Origin: Bacteroidota bacterium
GTDB taxonomy: Bacteria; Bacteroidota; Bacteroidia; Cytophagales; Cyclobacteriaceae
Assembly: GCA_023393375.1 (NCBI GenBank)
Contig: JAEWLI010000072.1
Coordinates: 1 to 21,307, forward strand
Reading direction: 5' to 3'
Length of the DNA: 21,307 nt
The notes under the pieces are model-generated. The model ran no database searches, had not been told where the DNA came from, and saw nothing but the letters and a program-made list of their open reading frames with translations. Below are positions 1 to 8,293 of this stretch, piece by piece; positions within the stretch are counted from its first letter, which is position 1; every line of letters starts with the position of its first letter. The translations under genes were made by a program, and so were the position numbers.

Positions 1-7
1 AGATACA

Positions 8-117
<110 letters not shown>

Positions 118-126
118 CCTGTTATC

Positions 127-156
127 AAGGCCCCGAAAAATCGGGGCCTTTTTTTT
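127..156 (+). terminator. Rho-independent terminator of the rRNA operon
   Basis: A perfect 10-bp stem, AAGGCCCCGA (127-136) with TCGGGGCCTT (141-150), closes a 4-nt AAAA loop and runs into a tract of eight T (149-156). It sits about 10 nt after the 5S rRNA. It ends the plus-strand rRNA operon before the convergent minus-strand gene that stops at 223. Confidence 0.95.
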
Positions 157-222
157 GCCCTTCCGCTTTTATAAGATTAGCATATACCATTAAGAGAGGT
201 ACATTCGCTCAGATTGTTTTTA

Positions 223-594
223 CTAAAGATTATCTTTTTCCCTGTTTGCGAACTGAGCGAATTCAAGAAATGTATCAAAATCCGGGGGGATAAAACTCAC
301 AAGATTATTTGGAAATTCAAAAATTTCCTTTCTTTTACAAAATGTAGAGTATTTCATGAGATATGTTTCCCTGCCTTCTTTAAAATTACCACCTAAACCC
401 ACAATTACTCTTACATGGGGGTCGAATCTCAACATTTTTTGATGAAGTTTAGAAAAGATGGTTAAAATCTTATTCTGAATCAACTTTTCTTTGATATTGT
501 CTGTGGTTTGTATTTTTTCCCTTAATAAAAAATGTTGCCGAAGGTACAAATTCATGATCTCAGGGCTAAACTTAGTTAAGGCTATCTCTTTCAT
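223..594 (-). CDS. Hypothetical protein, 123 residues
   Basis: No family was recognised. Starting at the ATG at 594 gives MKEIALTKFS... and 123 residues; an in-frame TTG at 618 would add 8 more but is a weaker start. The protein has mixed charge, with no signal peptide or membrane segment. A basic, probably helical N-terminal half (residues about 1-65) leads into a motif RVIVGLGGNFKEGRE, which looks like a beta-strand and turn. The C-terminus is rich in Phe (about 90-118). Composition is that of a real coding sequence, and overlapping plus-strand frames are short and low-complexity. The gene converges on the rRNA operon and lies 119 nt downstream of the HHH/beta-barrel gene on the same strand, so it may be read from that operon. 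Function is unknown. Confidence 0.6.
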   Translation of the reverse strand: MKEIALTKFSPEIMNLYLRQHFLLREKIQTTDNIKEKLIQNKILTIFSKLHQKMLRFDPHVRVIVGLGGNFKEGRETYLMKYSTFCKRKEIFEFPNNLVSFIPPDFDTFLEFAQFANREKDNL

Positions 595-713
595 AACAAT
601 ACCATTTTTGAAATTCAAGCAATTTCTATTTTTGCATAATCATATAATCCTTTTTTTGTGCTTTTGTTTATGGAAATTCATATTTGTGGTATCCCAAAAC
701 AATGAAATCTTTT

Positions 714-2729
714 TTAAAATAAATACCGCACCTGTATTTTCCAGTCAGTTTTAGTATTACCTTTTATTTCTTCCAGTCCTGTTCCAATCTCCTCTTTATC
801 ATAGTATTTCGAACGGGCAACACGTAACCAACAGGTTAAATTTTTGTGTGCTTTGTATTCAATAGTGGAATAGTAGCGAATTCCATTTCCATAAAATGCG
901 GGAATGGAAAAACCATATAATACATCCCTTTCGTAGGTGTATAGCCTAACATCATATTCAGAGGCATCAAATATTGCAAACCTGTTGAAGATTTTCCATT
1001 TGGTAAAAATAAAATTTAAGTCCTGGCTAATTAATAACCCATTATCCTGTTGATAAGCAGCACCTTGTACCCGAAATTTCATATTTAAAAATTGAGCAGG
1101 ATTTATATCAATATTAAACACATACTGATGACGGCTAAATCTGGCAGTTTGATATGTATGACCAGAACTTTCGGCGTTTTTTTCTTTAGTTTCGATTTTA
1201 TATTGCAAATAAAATTGAGATGATTTATTAGGTGTAAAGAATATTTTCGACATCCATTCATTCCCTGGAGATGCACTGGTATATAGCTGATATCTCAACC
1301 AAGGATATCGGAACAGATCATAATATAAATTTAATTTCCATTTTTTACTTAAATTCATATTTATCCCCCAATAAAACCCTTCTTCATTTTGATTGGATGA
1401 TTCAGAAAAAGGTTGGCTATAATTTGCATAATAGGACTTACCGTAATTGCGATATACAAAGGCCATATTGGTTTCTGGTGCCACCGACATTTGAAATCCA
1501 GCCAATCCGGCATAACCTGAAAAATCGGACGAGGAGAGTTCACTAAATAAGTAAATATTTTTAAAGGTATAATTTAATCGTAATCCGGAATTGAGTAATT
1601 CCTGACCAAAAAAAGTAAATTGATTATAAATATTGGGGTTTGGTTGGTATGGGTACTGATATCTTGTTTTCATAATAGTAAATCCCGCCTCCAGCCGTTT
1701 GTCATTAGATTGAAATAACATATCAGTTCCGGCAATTGTCTCTGCCATATTTAACCTATCGACTGACTCTTTTGGTGTTCTATGCATCCCTGACTGGATG
1801 ATTGAACTAATATATTTTCTGTTATCTGGTCCTGTATTTATTCTCCCATCAAGGAATTTCCAAGAGAAAAAAGGTAAAATTGTGAAATTATTCCAACTTA
1901 TAGAGGCAGCAAACCCTCTGAAATAGTTATATTCATGGGAACCTGTATAAGGCTTCAATCCCCTGTGTACCTTCCTTATATTTACAGCGTCGGCACTTTT
2001 TCCCATCGAAAAACCATGAGTCAAGGTCAATCCCTGACCGACATTCAACTGGTAATCCCCCAGCAGGAGCATATTGAACAGCCCTCGGTTTTCCAATGCT
2101 ACGTGGGCCGAAATAAAATCTGCACCATATCTTAATTCCTCAGGTTTCCATTGATACTTTTCACCGGCATCATTTTCGATTACAAAACCAGTACTAAATC
2201 GGGCTTTTTGAACTGAACGGAATTTTACAAGATGTCTGTGAGGTAAACCTAAGTATCGATCAGAAGTCGAATCGGGCATATATCCTTTTTTAGTTTCAAA
2301 TGTTCCATCTATTCGCATGAGCAATGAATTTCTTAAACGCGGTTTAAATTGCGATTTTTCTTGCAATTCAGTAACAGTTATAAAAGGAGATAAAAAATAG
2401 GCTGTTCTTTTATCAAGACCAGGAATTAGTTGTAACTCATAAAGGGTTAATAATGGTCTCGATGCTACAAATTCTATGATTTCCTGAATCTGTGGTTGCG
2501 ACAGAAAGAAAAATTCTTTCCACTGTTCCGGTGTAGCTTGATTTACATCTATTGGATTTTCATATAAATAAAATAATTGTTCTGTATATTCTTCTGCTAA
2601 ATATTCATCTTCGGTCTCCATCACCATCTCCTCAATGATCTGGTGAATAATATGGACATGTTCTTGTGCGCTGACTAACGAGGCAAGTAGGAGAAAACCA
2701 ACTATAATGAGGGCAGAATATGGTTTCAT
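714..2729 (-). CDS. Exported helix-hairpin-helix protein with predicted C-terminal beta-barrel
   Basis: This 671-residue protein starts with a clear signal peptide (hydrophobic 6-20, likely cut at SA|QE near residue 21). Residues about 60-118 form a tandem helix-hairpin-helix region of the ComEA type (IDVNQATPEQW ... LIPGLDKRTA). ComEA-like HHH units bind double-stranded DNA through GxG turns. Here the first turn is replaced by LSQPQ and the second reads PGLDK, so DNA binding may be lost. The remaining 500 or so residues have alternating aromatic/polar strands rich in Tyr, Phe and Asn, ending in QVRYLF with a terminal Phe, as expected for an outer-membrane barrel. The start codon overlaps the stop of the PorV/PorQ-like gene by 4 nt (ATGA), so the two are co-translated. 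Similar unnamed proteins are known in Bacteroidota; the role is unknown. Confidence 0.8.
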   Translation of the reverse strand: MKPYSALIIVGFLLLASLVSAQEHVHIIHQIIEEMVMETEDEYLAEEYTEQLFYLYENPIDVNQATPEQWKEFFFLSQPQIQEIIEFVASRPLLTLYELQLIPGLDKRTAYFLSPFITVTELQEKSQFKPRLRNSLLMRIDGTFETKKGYMPDSTSDRYLGLPHRHLVKFRSVQKARFSTGFVIENDAGEKYQWKPEELRYGADFISAHVALENRGLFNMLLLGDYQLNVGQGLTLTHGFSMGKSADAVNIRKVHRGLKPYTGSHEYNYFRGFAASISWNNFTILPFFSWKFLDGRINTGPDNRKYISSIIQSGMHRTPKESVDRLNMAETIAGTDMLFQSNDKRLEAGFTIMKTRYQYPYQPNPNIYNQFTFFGQELLNSGLRLNYTFKNIYLFSELSSSDFSGYAGLAGFQMSVAPETNMAFVYRNYGKSYYANYSQPFSESSNQNEEGFYWGINMNLSKKWKLNLYYDLFRYPWLRYQLYTSASPGNEWMSKIFFTPNKSSQFYLQYKIETKEKNAESSGHTYQTARFSRHQYVFNIDINPAQFLNMKFRVQGAAYQQDNGLLISQDLNFIFTKWKIFNRFAIFDASEYDVRLYTYERDVLYGFSIPAFYGNGIRYYSTIEYKAHKNLTCWLRVARSKYYDKEEIGTGLEEIKGNTKTDWKIQVRYLF

Positions 2730-3541
2730 TTTTTTCGGTTCAATTTAATATTGGCTGAAACATGGTGCGATAACCCTAAAGGAAAGTGATTCGAAATAGC
2801 ATAGTCAATATTTCCTCGATGGGTTAAAAAACCAATTCCAAAATGACTGGTGGAAGGAGAGGTGTTTATACCCATTCTGACCATAAGTTGTTTTATCACC
2901 TGATATTCCATTCCACTTTTAATATTGGCTTTTAATGTTTGATTTTTTTCCAAATCAAGATTCATCATCAATTTATCGATTGGCTTGAAGGATAATCCGG
3001 CTTTCATCAAAATAGGAACTTGTTGTTGCGACTCCGAAAGCTGTGCCTGATTTAGATTATAAATAGATGCTCCAAAATGAAGTTTCGAAGTAAATTCTAC
3101 CAAACCCCCCATTTCAATCACCCAGGAGGTGGAACTGCCGAATTCAAGGATATTATATTGGAGATAATTGACGCTGACCCCTAGACTTACAAAATTGATC
3201 TTGTGGCTTAAACCCGCGGTAAATCTGCTTTCTTTATAAAACTCATCACCAAAATAAAAAGCTCCGGTTCCGAAGTTAAACTTTTCATGAGGTAGATTGA
3301 TGCAAACTGCACCTCCATTAAACCCTTCTACTTGATGAAGAGTAAAATATGTAATGGCCATGGTAAAATCCCTTTCACCATATAGTGATCCAATATTATT
3401 GAAAACTGCCCAAACATCCGAGTAAGCAGCTGAAGCATCACCTATGCCTTTACTTCGGGCCCCTGTAGCAAAATCGGTAGTTTGTGCATACAGAATATGT
3501 TGTGTGATTCCCAACATCAGGAATGTTAAAATATATCGCAT
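2726..3541 (-). CDS. PorV/PorQ-like outer membrane protein
   Basis: The 271-residue protein has an N-terminal signal peptide (hydrophobic 3-18, probable cut YA|Q near residue 19). The mature start, TDFATGARSKGIGDASAAYSD, followed by AVFNNIGSLYG, matches the opening of the PorV/PorQ/FadL-like barrel family of Bacteroidota, where an 'A-R-GMG-A' stretch precedes an 'NPA' type element. The rest is a series of amphipathic strands (for example HFGIGFLTHRGNIDYAIS), consistent with a barrel of roughly 14 strands. PorV and PorQ serve type IX secretion, but relatives also sit with other outer-membrane partners, so a secretion role is not shown. It is the first gene of a two-gene unit with the HHH/barrel gene. 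The family call is fairly safe; the specific function is not. Confidence 0.7.
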   Translation of the reverse strand: MRYILTFLMLGITQHILYAQTTDFATGARSKGIGDASAAYSDVWAVFNNIGSLYGERDFTMAITYFTLHQVEGFNGGAVCINLPHEKFNFGTGAFYFGDEFYKESRFTAGLSHKINFVSLGVSVNYLQYNILEFGSSTSWVIEMGGLVEFTSKLHFGASIYNLNQAQLSESQQQVPILMKAGLSFKPIDKLMMNLDLEKNQTLKANIKSGMEYQVIKQLMVRMGINTSPSTSHFGIGFLTHRGNIDYAISNHFPLGLSHHVSANIKLNRKK

Positions 3542-3771
3542 GGTTTTAAATTGTTTTTTGAAAAGCTGATTATAAAGAAAAACTGGAGTTTATAGTAAGA
3601 TTGCGATGTCAATATATAGAATAATTTATAATATCCAAAGGGTAGTTATAAAAAAATTAAGATTTTTCTCGATGTTTATTTAAAAGATGATGTAACAAAA
3701 ATTTGATTTACTTGTTATTATTAGGCTGTTTGTATTTTTTTATTGACTGTTATTTTTTAAACTTTTTTCTT

Positions 3772-4014
3772 ATGAACAACTGGAGGACTTTCAAGCAGAT
3801 GACTGCTGATGAAAAGCGATATTCCATCAGCCTTTGGAAACAGTTTTATGATTCGTTAATGAGGAATGATCATGCAGGTTCCTGGAAATACTGGAACGAA
3901 CGACAAGATTATCTTCAGGATATCGGCATAGATACCACACACCCGTTAACGGACAGGAACAATGTAATCAATGATGAGATTCACATCACATCATCTTTTC
4001 AGGGAAAGCTTTAA
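3772..4014 (+). CDS. Hypothetical small protein, 80 residues
   Basis: No family was recognised. The ATG at 3772 gives MNNWRTFKQM... and 80 residues. A longer reading from a TTG at 3703 would add a very hydrophobic 23-residue stretch encoded by AT-rich intergenic sequence, so the ATG is preferred. The protein is soluble, rich in Trp and Tyr (WKQF, SWKYWNERQDYL) and mixed in charge, with a helix-rich first half and a polar tail. It stands alone between the divergent outer-membrane pair and the marR-like gene, 115 nt before the latter. The codon pattern and the dense aromatic residues argue for a real gene; the role is unknown. Confidence 0.5.
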   Translation: MNNWRTFKQMTADEKRYSISLWKQFYDSLMRNDHAGSWKYWNERQDYLQDIGIDTTHPLTDRNNVINDEIHITSSFQGKL

Positions 4015-4099
4015 TTGCTTTCCTTGAAATTGGCCTATATCTCGGATACTTCTTTTTGCATATAGTTGGAGAGACCAATGGTTTTTCTGCCATTTTTAT

Positions 4100-4107
4100 T
4101 ATATTTG
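4100..4107 (+). promoter_or_regulatory. Bacteroidota -7 promoter box before the marR-like gene
   Basis: TATATTTG fits the Bacteroidota -7 consensus TAnnTTTG. It lies 22 nt before the ATG at 4130, which leaves a short leader. No clear TTTG -33 element is seen at the usual distance. Confidence 0.5.
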
Positions 4108-4129
4108 ATTGGTTTCTACCAAATTCATT

Positions 4130-4579
4130 ATGAAAATAGAAGAAGAAATAAAGCAAAGCAAATTTGCTAATGAATACCAAAAGTTGATGATCAACCTTTT
4201 GTTTACAGGTAATTGGGTATATTACCATAATAAAAAGTTTCTTAAGCCTTATAGCATTTCTCCCGAGCAATATAATGTACTTCGCATATTGAGGGGGCAG
4301 AAACCTAAACCGGCATCAGTTAACCTGCTTAATGAAAGAATGCTTGATAAAATGTCAAATGTTTCGCGATTGGTAGAAAAACTTAGAGCCAAGGAGTTAA
4401 TTACACGAACAGAATCAAGTGATGACAGGCGACAGGTAGATATCACAATTACTAAAAAAGGGTTGAAAGTCCTTGCTGAAATAGATCAAAAAATGATTGA
4501 TTTGGAGGAGATGTTCAGCTCCATTTCGGAAAGTAAAGCCCAACAATTGAATGATTTATTGGATGAGGTTAGAGGATAG
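4130..4579 (+). CDS. MarR-family transcriptional regulator
   Basis: The protein is 149 residues from the ATG at 4130; an upstream in-frame TTG at 4109 lies almost on the promoter box and is rejected. It has the MarR layout: an N-terminal dimerisation helix, a winged helix-turn-helix in the middle (SISPEQYNVLRILRG, then recognition-helix region LDKMSNVSRLVEKLRAKELI), and the wing with its diagnostic SSDDRRQVDITITKKG stretch, followed by a long C-terminal dimerisation helix. MarR proteins bind palindromic DNA as dimers and often respond to small aromatic ligands or oxidants. It lies 84 nt upstream of menD in the same direction. Control of the menaquinone genes is possible but not shown, and menD has its own candidate promoter box. 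Confidence 0.88.
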   Translation: MKIEEEIKQSKFANEYQKLMINLLFTGNWVYYHNKKFLKPYSISPEQYNVLRILRGQKPKPASVNLLNERMLDKMSNVSRLVEKLRAKELITRTESSDDRRQVDITITKKGLKVLAEIDQKMIDLEEMFSSISESKAQQLNDLLDEVRG

Positions 4580-4637
4580 CCATCTTGAGATACGATTTAC
4601 ATTACAATGGTGATAGGTAATATGGTGTGGAATTACT

Positions 4638-4645
4638 TATTTTTG
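4638..4645 (+). promoter_or_regulatory. Bacteroidota -7 promoter box before menD
   Basis: TATTTTTG fits TAnnTTTG and lies 18 nt before the menD ATG. It suggests that menDBE can be transcribed apart from the regulator gene upstream. No clear -33 element is visible. Confidence 0.45.
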
Positions 4646-4663
4646 TGAGGTAAATTTTTTTAA

Positions 4664-6352
4664 ATGATACCACAGCCTATAATTGATATTGCTGAAATCT
4701 GTTTCCAAAAAAATATTAAAGATGCGGTTGTTTCTCCTGGATCCCGGTCAGCACCCATTCTTATTTCTTTTGTGCGACATCCTGAAATAAAAACCTGGAT
4801 TTTTCCAGACGAACGTTCTGCGGGATATATTGCTTGTGGGATGGCTATAGTAAAACAAGCTCCTGTTGTGGTGATTTGTACTTCAGGTACAGCCACTTTA
4901 AATCTGGCACCTGCAATTGCTGAAGCATATTATCAGCAGATACCACTATTAATTCTCACTGCTGACCGCCCACCGGAATGGATAGATCAATATGATAATC
5001 AGACGATTAATCAACAAGGTATATATGATAATTACATTAAAAATAGTTATCAATTGCCGGTAACTTATGATCACCCTGACGATATATGGCATGTTCATCG
5101 TATTGTTTCAGAAGCCATTAATCAAACAATGGAAGGCCGAAAAGGGCCAGTTCATATCAATGTACCTTTGCGCGAACCACTTTATCCGGCAGAAAATCAA
5201 GTGATTGAACCATCAAGTGTTATCAAAACTATTGCATCATCTGTACCTGAACAAATAATCACCGGTGGCCTCAATGAAGAATTATATTCCGAATGGCAAA
5301 AATATAATAAAAAACTTGCGGTAACTGGTCAACTTAATTTTAGTGAAACCATGAGGGGCATTGTTGAAACTCTTTCAGCCAATGATATCCCTGTTGTTTC
5401 AGATATTACTTCCAACTTGCATTCCACCACAGTCATCCAAGGACAAGACATTTTCCTGAATCAAACTAATAACCGGTTAGCTGATTTACAACCCGAATTA
5501 TTGATTACCTGGGGGAAAACCATTTTGTCTAAAAATTTGAAAATCTTTCTTCGAAAATATAAGCCAGCTGTGCATTGGCACGTACAAAAAGGGATCATAG
5601 CAGCAGATACTTTTCAGTCGGTTACTCGCATCATTGATATGGACCCTGAGGTGTTTTTTAAACAGATGAAGTTGTCGGGAAACCCAAATTATGCTTCAGC
5701 TTGGAAGGAGGAAGAAAACAAGGCCGAAGGAATACTTCAAGAGTACATCAATGCCATTCCATTTGGTGAGTTTAAAGCATTAAGTATGGTATTCGATCAC
5801 CTTCCGGGGAATTGTCTCCTTCACTTGGCAAACAGTATGTCAGTGAGATATGCAAATTTTCTGACTTTGAAGAACAGACCCAAAAATATAACCGTATATT
5901 CAAACAGGGGTGTTAGTGGTATCGATGGCTGCAATAGTTTTGCAGTTGGTACTATGCTGATTTCTGAAAAAATCACCATTTTGATTACGGGGGATTTGGC
6001 CTTTTTTTATGATAGAAACGCGTTCTGGCATAATTATCCGTTAAATAATTTGCGAATTGTATTATTAAATAATCATGGAGGTGTCATTTTCAGAATCATT
6101 GAAGGGCCAAACAGACAACCTGAACTAGATGAATATTTTGAAACAAGGCAACAACTAAATGCCGCTCGAACAGCAGCCGATTTTGGATTTGAATATTACC
6201 CTGCTAAAAACGAAATGGAATTATCTGCTGCATTGGAATCATTTTTTCTCCCGGGATCACCCAAACTATTGGAAGTTTTTTCAGATCATTTGGAAGCAAA
6301 GGAAATATTTGTACAATTAAAAACGCTAATAAAAAATAAATATGAAGCTTAA
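4664..6352 (+). CDS. menD: 2-succinyl-5-enolpyruvyl-6-hydroxy-3-cyclohexene-1-carboxylate synthase
   Basis: MenD is a thiamine-diphosphate enzyme that joins isochorismate and 2-oxoglutarate (with loss of CO2) early in menaquinone synthesis. The 562-residue length is normal. The N-terminal domain shows the family motifs SPGSRSAP (24-31), DERSAGY (49-55, with the catalytic-type Glu at 50), CTSGTATLN (72-80) and LTADRPPE (98-105). The C-terminal cofactor domain shows NRGVSGIDG (414-422) and the diphosphate/Mg site GDLAFFYDRNAF (443-454), closed by NN at 469-470. It is the first gene of a menD-menB-menE run, and its 3' end overlaps menB by 11 nt, which points to coupled translation. menF, menC, menH and menA are not in the window. 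Confidence 0.96.
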   Translation: MIPQPIIDIAEICFQKNIKDAVVSPGSRSAPILISFVRHPEIKTWIFPDERSAGYIACGMAIVKQAPVVVICTSGTATLNLAPAIAEAYYQQIPLLILTADRPPEWIDQYDNQTINQQGIYDNYIKNSYQLPVTYDHPDDIWHVHRIVSEAINQTMEGRKGPVHINVPLREPLYPAENQVIEPSSVIKTIASSVPEQIITGGLNEELYSEWQKYNKKLAVTGQLNFSETMRGIVETLSANDIPVVSDITSNLHSTTVIQGQDIFLNQTNNRLADLQPELLITWGKTILSKNLKIFLRKYKPAVHWHVQKGIIAADTFQSVTRIIDMDPEVFFKQMKLSGNPNYASAWKEEENKAEGILQEYINAIPFGEFKALSMVFDHLPGNCLLHLANSMSVRYANFLTLKNRPKNITVYSNRGVSGIDGCNSFAVGTMLISEKITILITGDLAFFYDRNAFWHNYPLNNLRIVLLNNHGGVIFRIIEGPNRQPELDEYFETRQQLNAARTAADFGFEYYPAKNEMELSAALESFFLPGSPKLLEVFSDHLEAKEIFVQLKTLIKNKYEA

Positions 6353-7166
6353 ATATCCATGGAAGACCATCAAAGAATATAAAGATATTCTTTTTCAACA
6401 GTATAATGGCATTGCCCGAATTAGTATAAACAGGCCAGAAGTACATAATGCCTTCAGGCCCCTTACTGTGCAGGAAATGACAGATGCAATGAATATTTGC
6501 AGGGAAGATACCGGTATCCAAACCATAGTTCTCACAGGAGAAGGTGGTAAAGCATTCTGCAGTGGTGGCGATCAAAGTGTAAGAGGGGAAGGAGGTTATG
6601 TAGGAGAAGATCAGGTACCCAGGCTTAACGTATTAGACTTGCAGAAACAAATTAGATCGATACCAAAAGCAGTAATTGCTGCTGTAGCTGGTTGGGCTAT
6701 AGGTGGTGGTCATGTACTACATGTTATTTGTGATTTAACCATCGCTGCCGAAAATGCAAGGTTTGGCCAAACAGGACCGAAAGTAGGTAGTTTTGATGGA
6801 GGTTTTGGAGCTTCTTATCTGGCAAGAATTGTGGGACAGAAAAAGGCAAGGGAAATCTGGTTTCTTTGTGATCAATATGATGCTAATGAAGCTTTACAAA
6901 TGGGCTTGGTAAATAAAGTTGTTCCCCTCGAGAAATTGGAAGATACTTATGTGGAATGGGCTTCCAAAATAATGGAAAAAAGCCCTATTGCGATCCGTAT
7001 GTTGAAGAGTGCCTTTAATGCCGAACTGGATGGACAAGCAGGGATACAGGAATTGGCAGGGAATGCCACTTTATTGTATTATTTGAGCGAAGAAGCTAAA
7101 GAAGGGAAAAATGCTTTTTTAGAAAAAAGGAAACCTGATTTTTCAAAATTCCCCAAATTCCCCTGA
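6342..7166 (+). CDS. menB: 1,4-dihydroxy-2-naphthoyl-CoA synthase
   Basis: MenB is a crotonase-fold enzyme that closes the second ring of menaquinone from o-succinylbenzoyl-CoA. The 274-residue protein carries the characteristic segments RPEVHNAF (31-38), FCSGGDQ (72-78), the oxyanion-hole region GWAIGGGH (117-124) and GPKVGSFDGG (145-154). The last of these, with a Gly where other crotonases have an acidic residue, marks bicarbonate-dependent type I MenB. The later FLCDQYDA segment matches the usual FLCRQYDA except for one Arg-to-Asp change. The gene overlaps menD by 11 nt and precedes menE by 12 nt, so the three form one operon. The family assignment is very secure. Confidence 0.97.
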   Translation: MKLKYPWKTIKEYKDILFQQYNGIARISINRPEVHNAFRPLTVQEMTDAMNICREDTGIQTIVLTGEGGKAFCSGGDQSVRGEGGYVGEDQVPRLNVLDLQKQIRSIPKAVIAAVAGWAIGGGHVLHVICDLTIAAENARFGQTGPKVGSFDGGFGASYLARIVGQKKAREIWFLCDQYDANEALQMGLVNKVVPLEKLEDTYVEWASKIMEKSPIAIRMLKSAFNAELDGQAGIQELAGNATLLYYLSEEAKEGKNAFLEKRKPDFSKFPKFP

Positions 7167-7178
7167 TCTGGAACAAAT

Positions 7179-8285
7179 ATGATGATGCCTGAAATAATAA
7201 TAAATAATCAGGTTTATGAAGTTGAGGGAATATTAAACGACCGATATTCATCAGATGATCCTTTGTTTTTGGAAATTAATCAATTCTGTAAATGGTGGTA
7301 TTCTGATGAAACTCATATGAAAATACATACTTCGGGATCTACCGGAACTCCAAAGTTGATCCGGATCTCCCGAAGCCAAATGACTTTGAGTGCAAAACAA
7401 ACTATAGGTTTTTTCAACCTTCAACCGGGTGATTCACTTCTATTGTGCTTAAACCCGCGATACATCGGGGGAAAGATGATGTTGGTAAGGGCATTTAGTC
7501 ATCAAATGAAATTAATTGCAGTTACCCCTTCTGTTAATCCTTTTACTTCCCTGAATTTGAATATTGGGCTGGATTTTATGGCCTGTACACCTCAACAATT
7601 GTCAACTATTCTTTCAGATGAAAATAACATTTTATGTTTAAATCAAATGAAGGGAATCATAGTTGGAGGTGCACCTGTGAGTCAGATATTAAAAAAGGAA
7701 TTGCAAAATATTGAAACTCCTGTTTATGCTACTTATGGAATGACGGAGACTGTATCTCATGTAGCTCTGAAGCGGTTAAACGGCAATCAACCATCAGATT
7801 GCTATACTGGTTTGGGCGATGTTGTTTTTGATCAGGATGAAAGGGGTTGTCTCACTATTATTGCTGGTGTTACCAATCGCCACCGGATAGTTACCAATGA
7901 CAGAGTAGACTTGCTTAGTCCCACACAATTCCGATGGTTGGGTAGGGAAGATAACGTAATTAATTCGGGGGGGATAAAACTTCAGGTGGAGCAACTTGAA
8001 GATAAAATGTCAGATATTTTTATTGAAAACAATTTTCATAACCGGTTTTTTCTATTTCCATTGCCTGATGAAATATTAGGACAAAAACTTTGCCTCGCAA
8101 TAGAATCCGAAAGACTCAATAAAGGGATAGTTTTTAATTTTTTGGAAAAGGGTTTACTGAAGTATGAAAAACCCAAAAGTGTTTATGCTATTTATAAGTT
8201 TTATGAAACAGGTTCTGGTAAAATTGACCGGAATAGTATGATAGCCGATATCCAAAAGGGCTTAATTAAAAGTGAGCTTCCATGA
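7179..8285 (+). CDS. menE: o-succinylbenzoate-CoA ligase, short form
   Basis: This is an AMP-forming acyl-CoA synthetase. The visible signatures are the phosphate-binding loop TSGSTGTPK (51-59), YGMTET (186-191), a TNDRVDLL version of the usual TGD motif (239-246), GREDNVINSGGIKL (255-268) and the C-terminal catalytic-lysine motif GSGKIDR (345-351, Lys348). At 368 residues it is about 100 shorter than typical MenE, because the region before the phosphate loop is only about 50 residues long; short forms like this occur in Bacteroidota. MenE activates o-succinylbenzoate to the CoA thioester that MenB uses. Its place 12 nt after menB fixes the role that sequence alone would leave open. It ends 8 nt from a convergent gene, with no terminator between. 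Confidence 0.88.
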   Translation: MMMPEIIINNQVYEVEGILNDRYSSDDPLFLEINQFCKWWYSDETHMKIHTSGSTGTPKLIRISRSQMTLSAKQTIGFFNLQPGDSLLLCLNPRYIGGKMMLVRAFSHQMKLIAVTPSVNPFTSLNLNIGLDFMACTPQQLSTILSDENNILCLNQMKGIIVGGAPVSQILKKELQNIETPVYATYGMTETVSHVALKRLNGNQPSDCYTGLGDVVFDQDERGCLTIIAGVTNRHRIVTNDRVDLLSPTQFRWLGREDNVINSGGIKLQVEQLEDKMSDIFIENNFHNRFFLFPLPDEILGQKLCLAIESERLNKGIVFNFLEKGLLKYEKPKSVYAIYKFYETGSGKIDRNSMIADIQKGLIKSELP

Positions 8286-8293
8286 ACCAGAAA

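Noticed and set aside
1271..1546. Plus-strand frame inside the HHH/barrel gene
   Set aside because: The minus-strand frame is a continuous 671-residue protein with signal peptide and domain structure, so the opposite frame is a shadow.
714..3541. PorV/PorQ-like pair considered as a full type IX secretion locus
   Set aside because: None of the core type IX genes (porK, L, M, N, sprA) is in the window, so the secretion assignment is not supported.
3541..3771. Possible phage or mobile-element boundary in an AT-rich gap
   Set aside because: There are no direct repeats, integrase, tRNA end or transposase pieces. The AT-richness is ordinary for divergent promoters in this genome.
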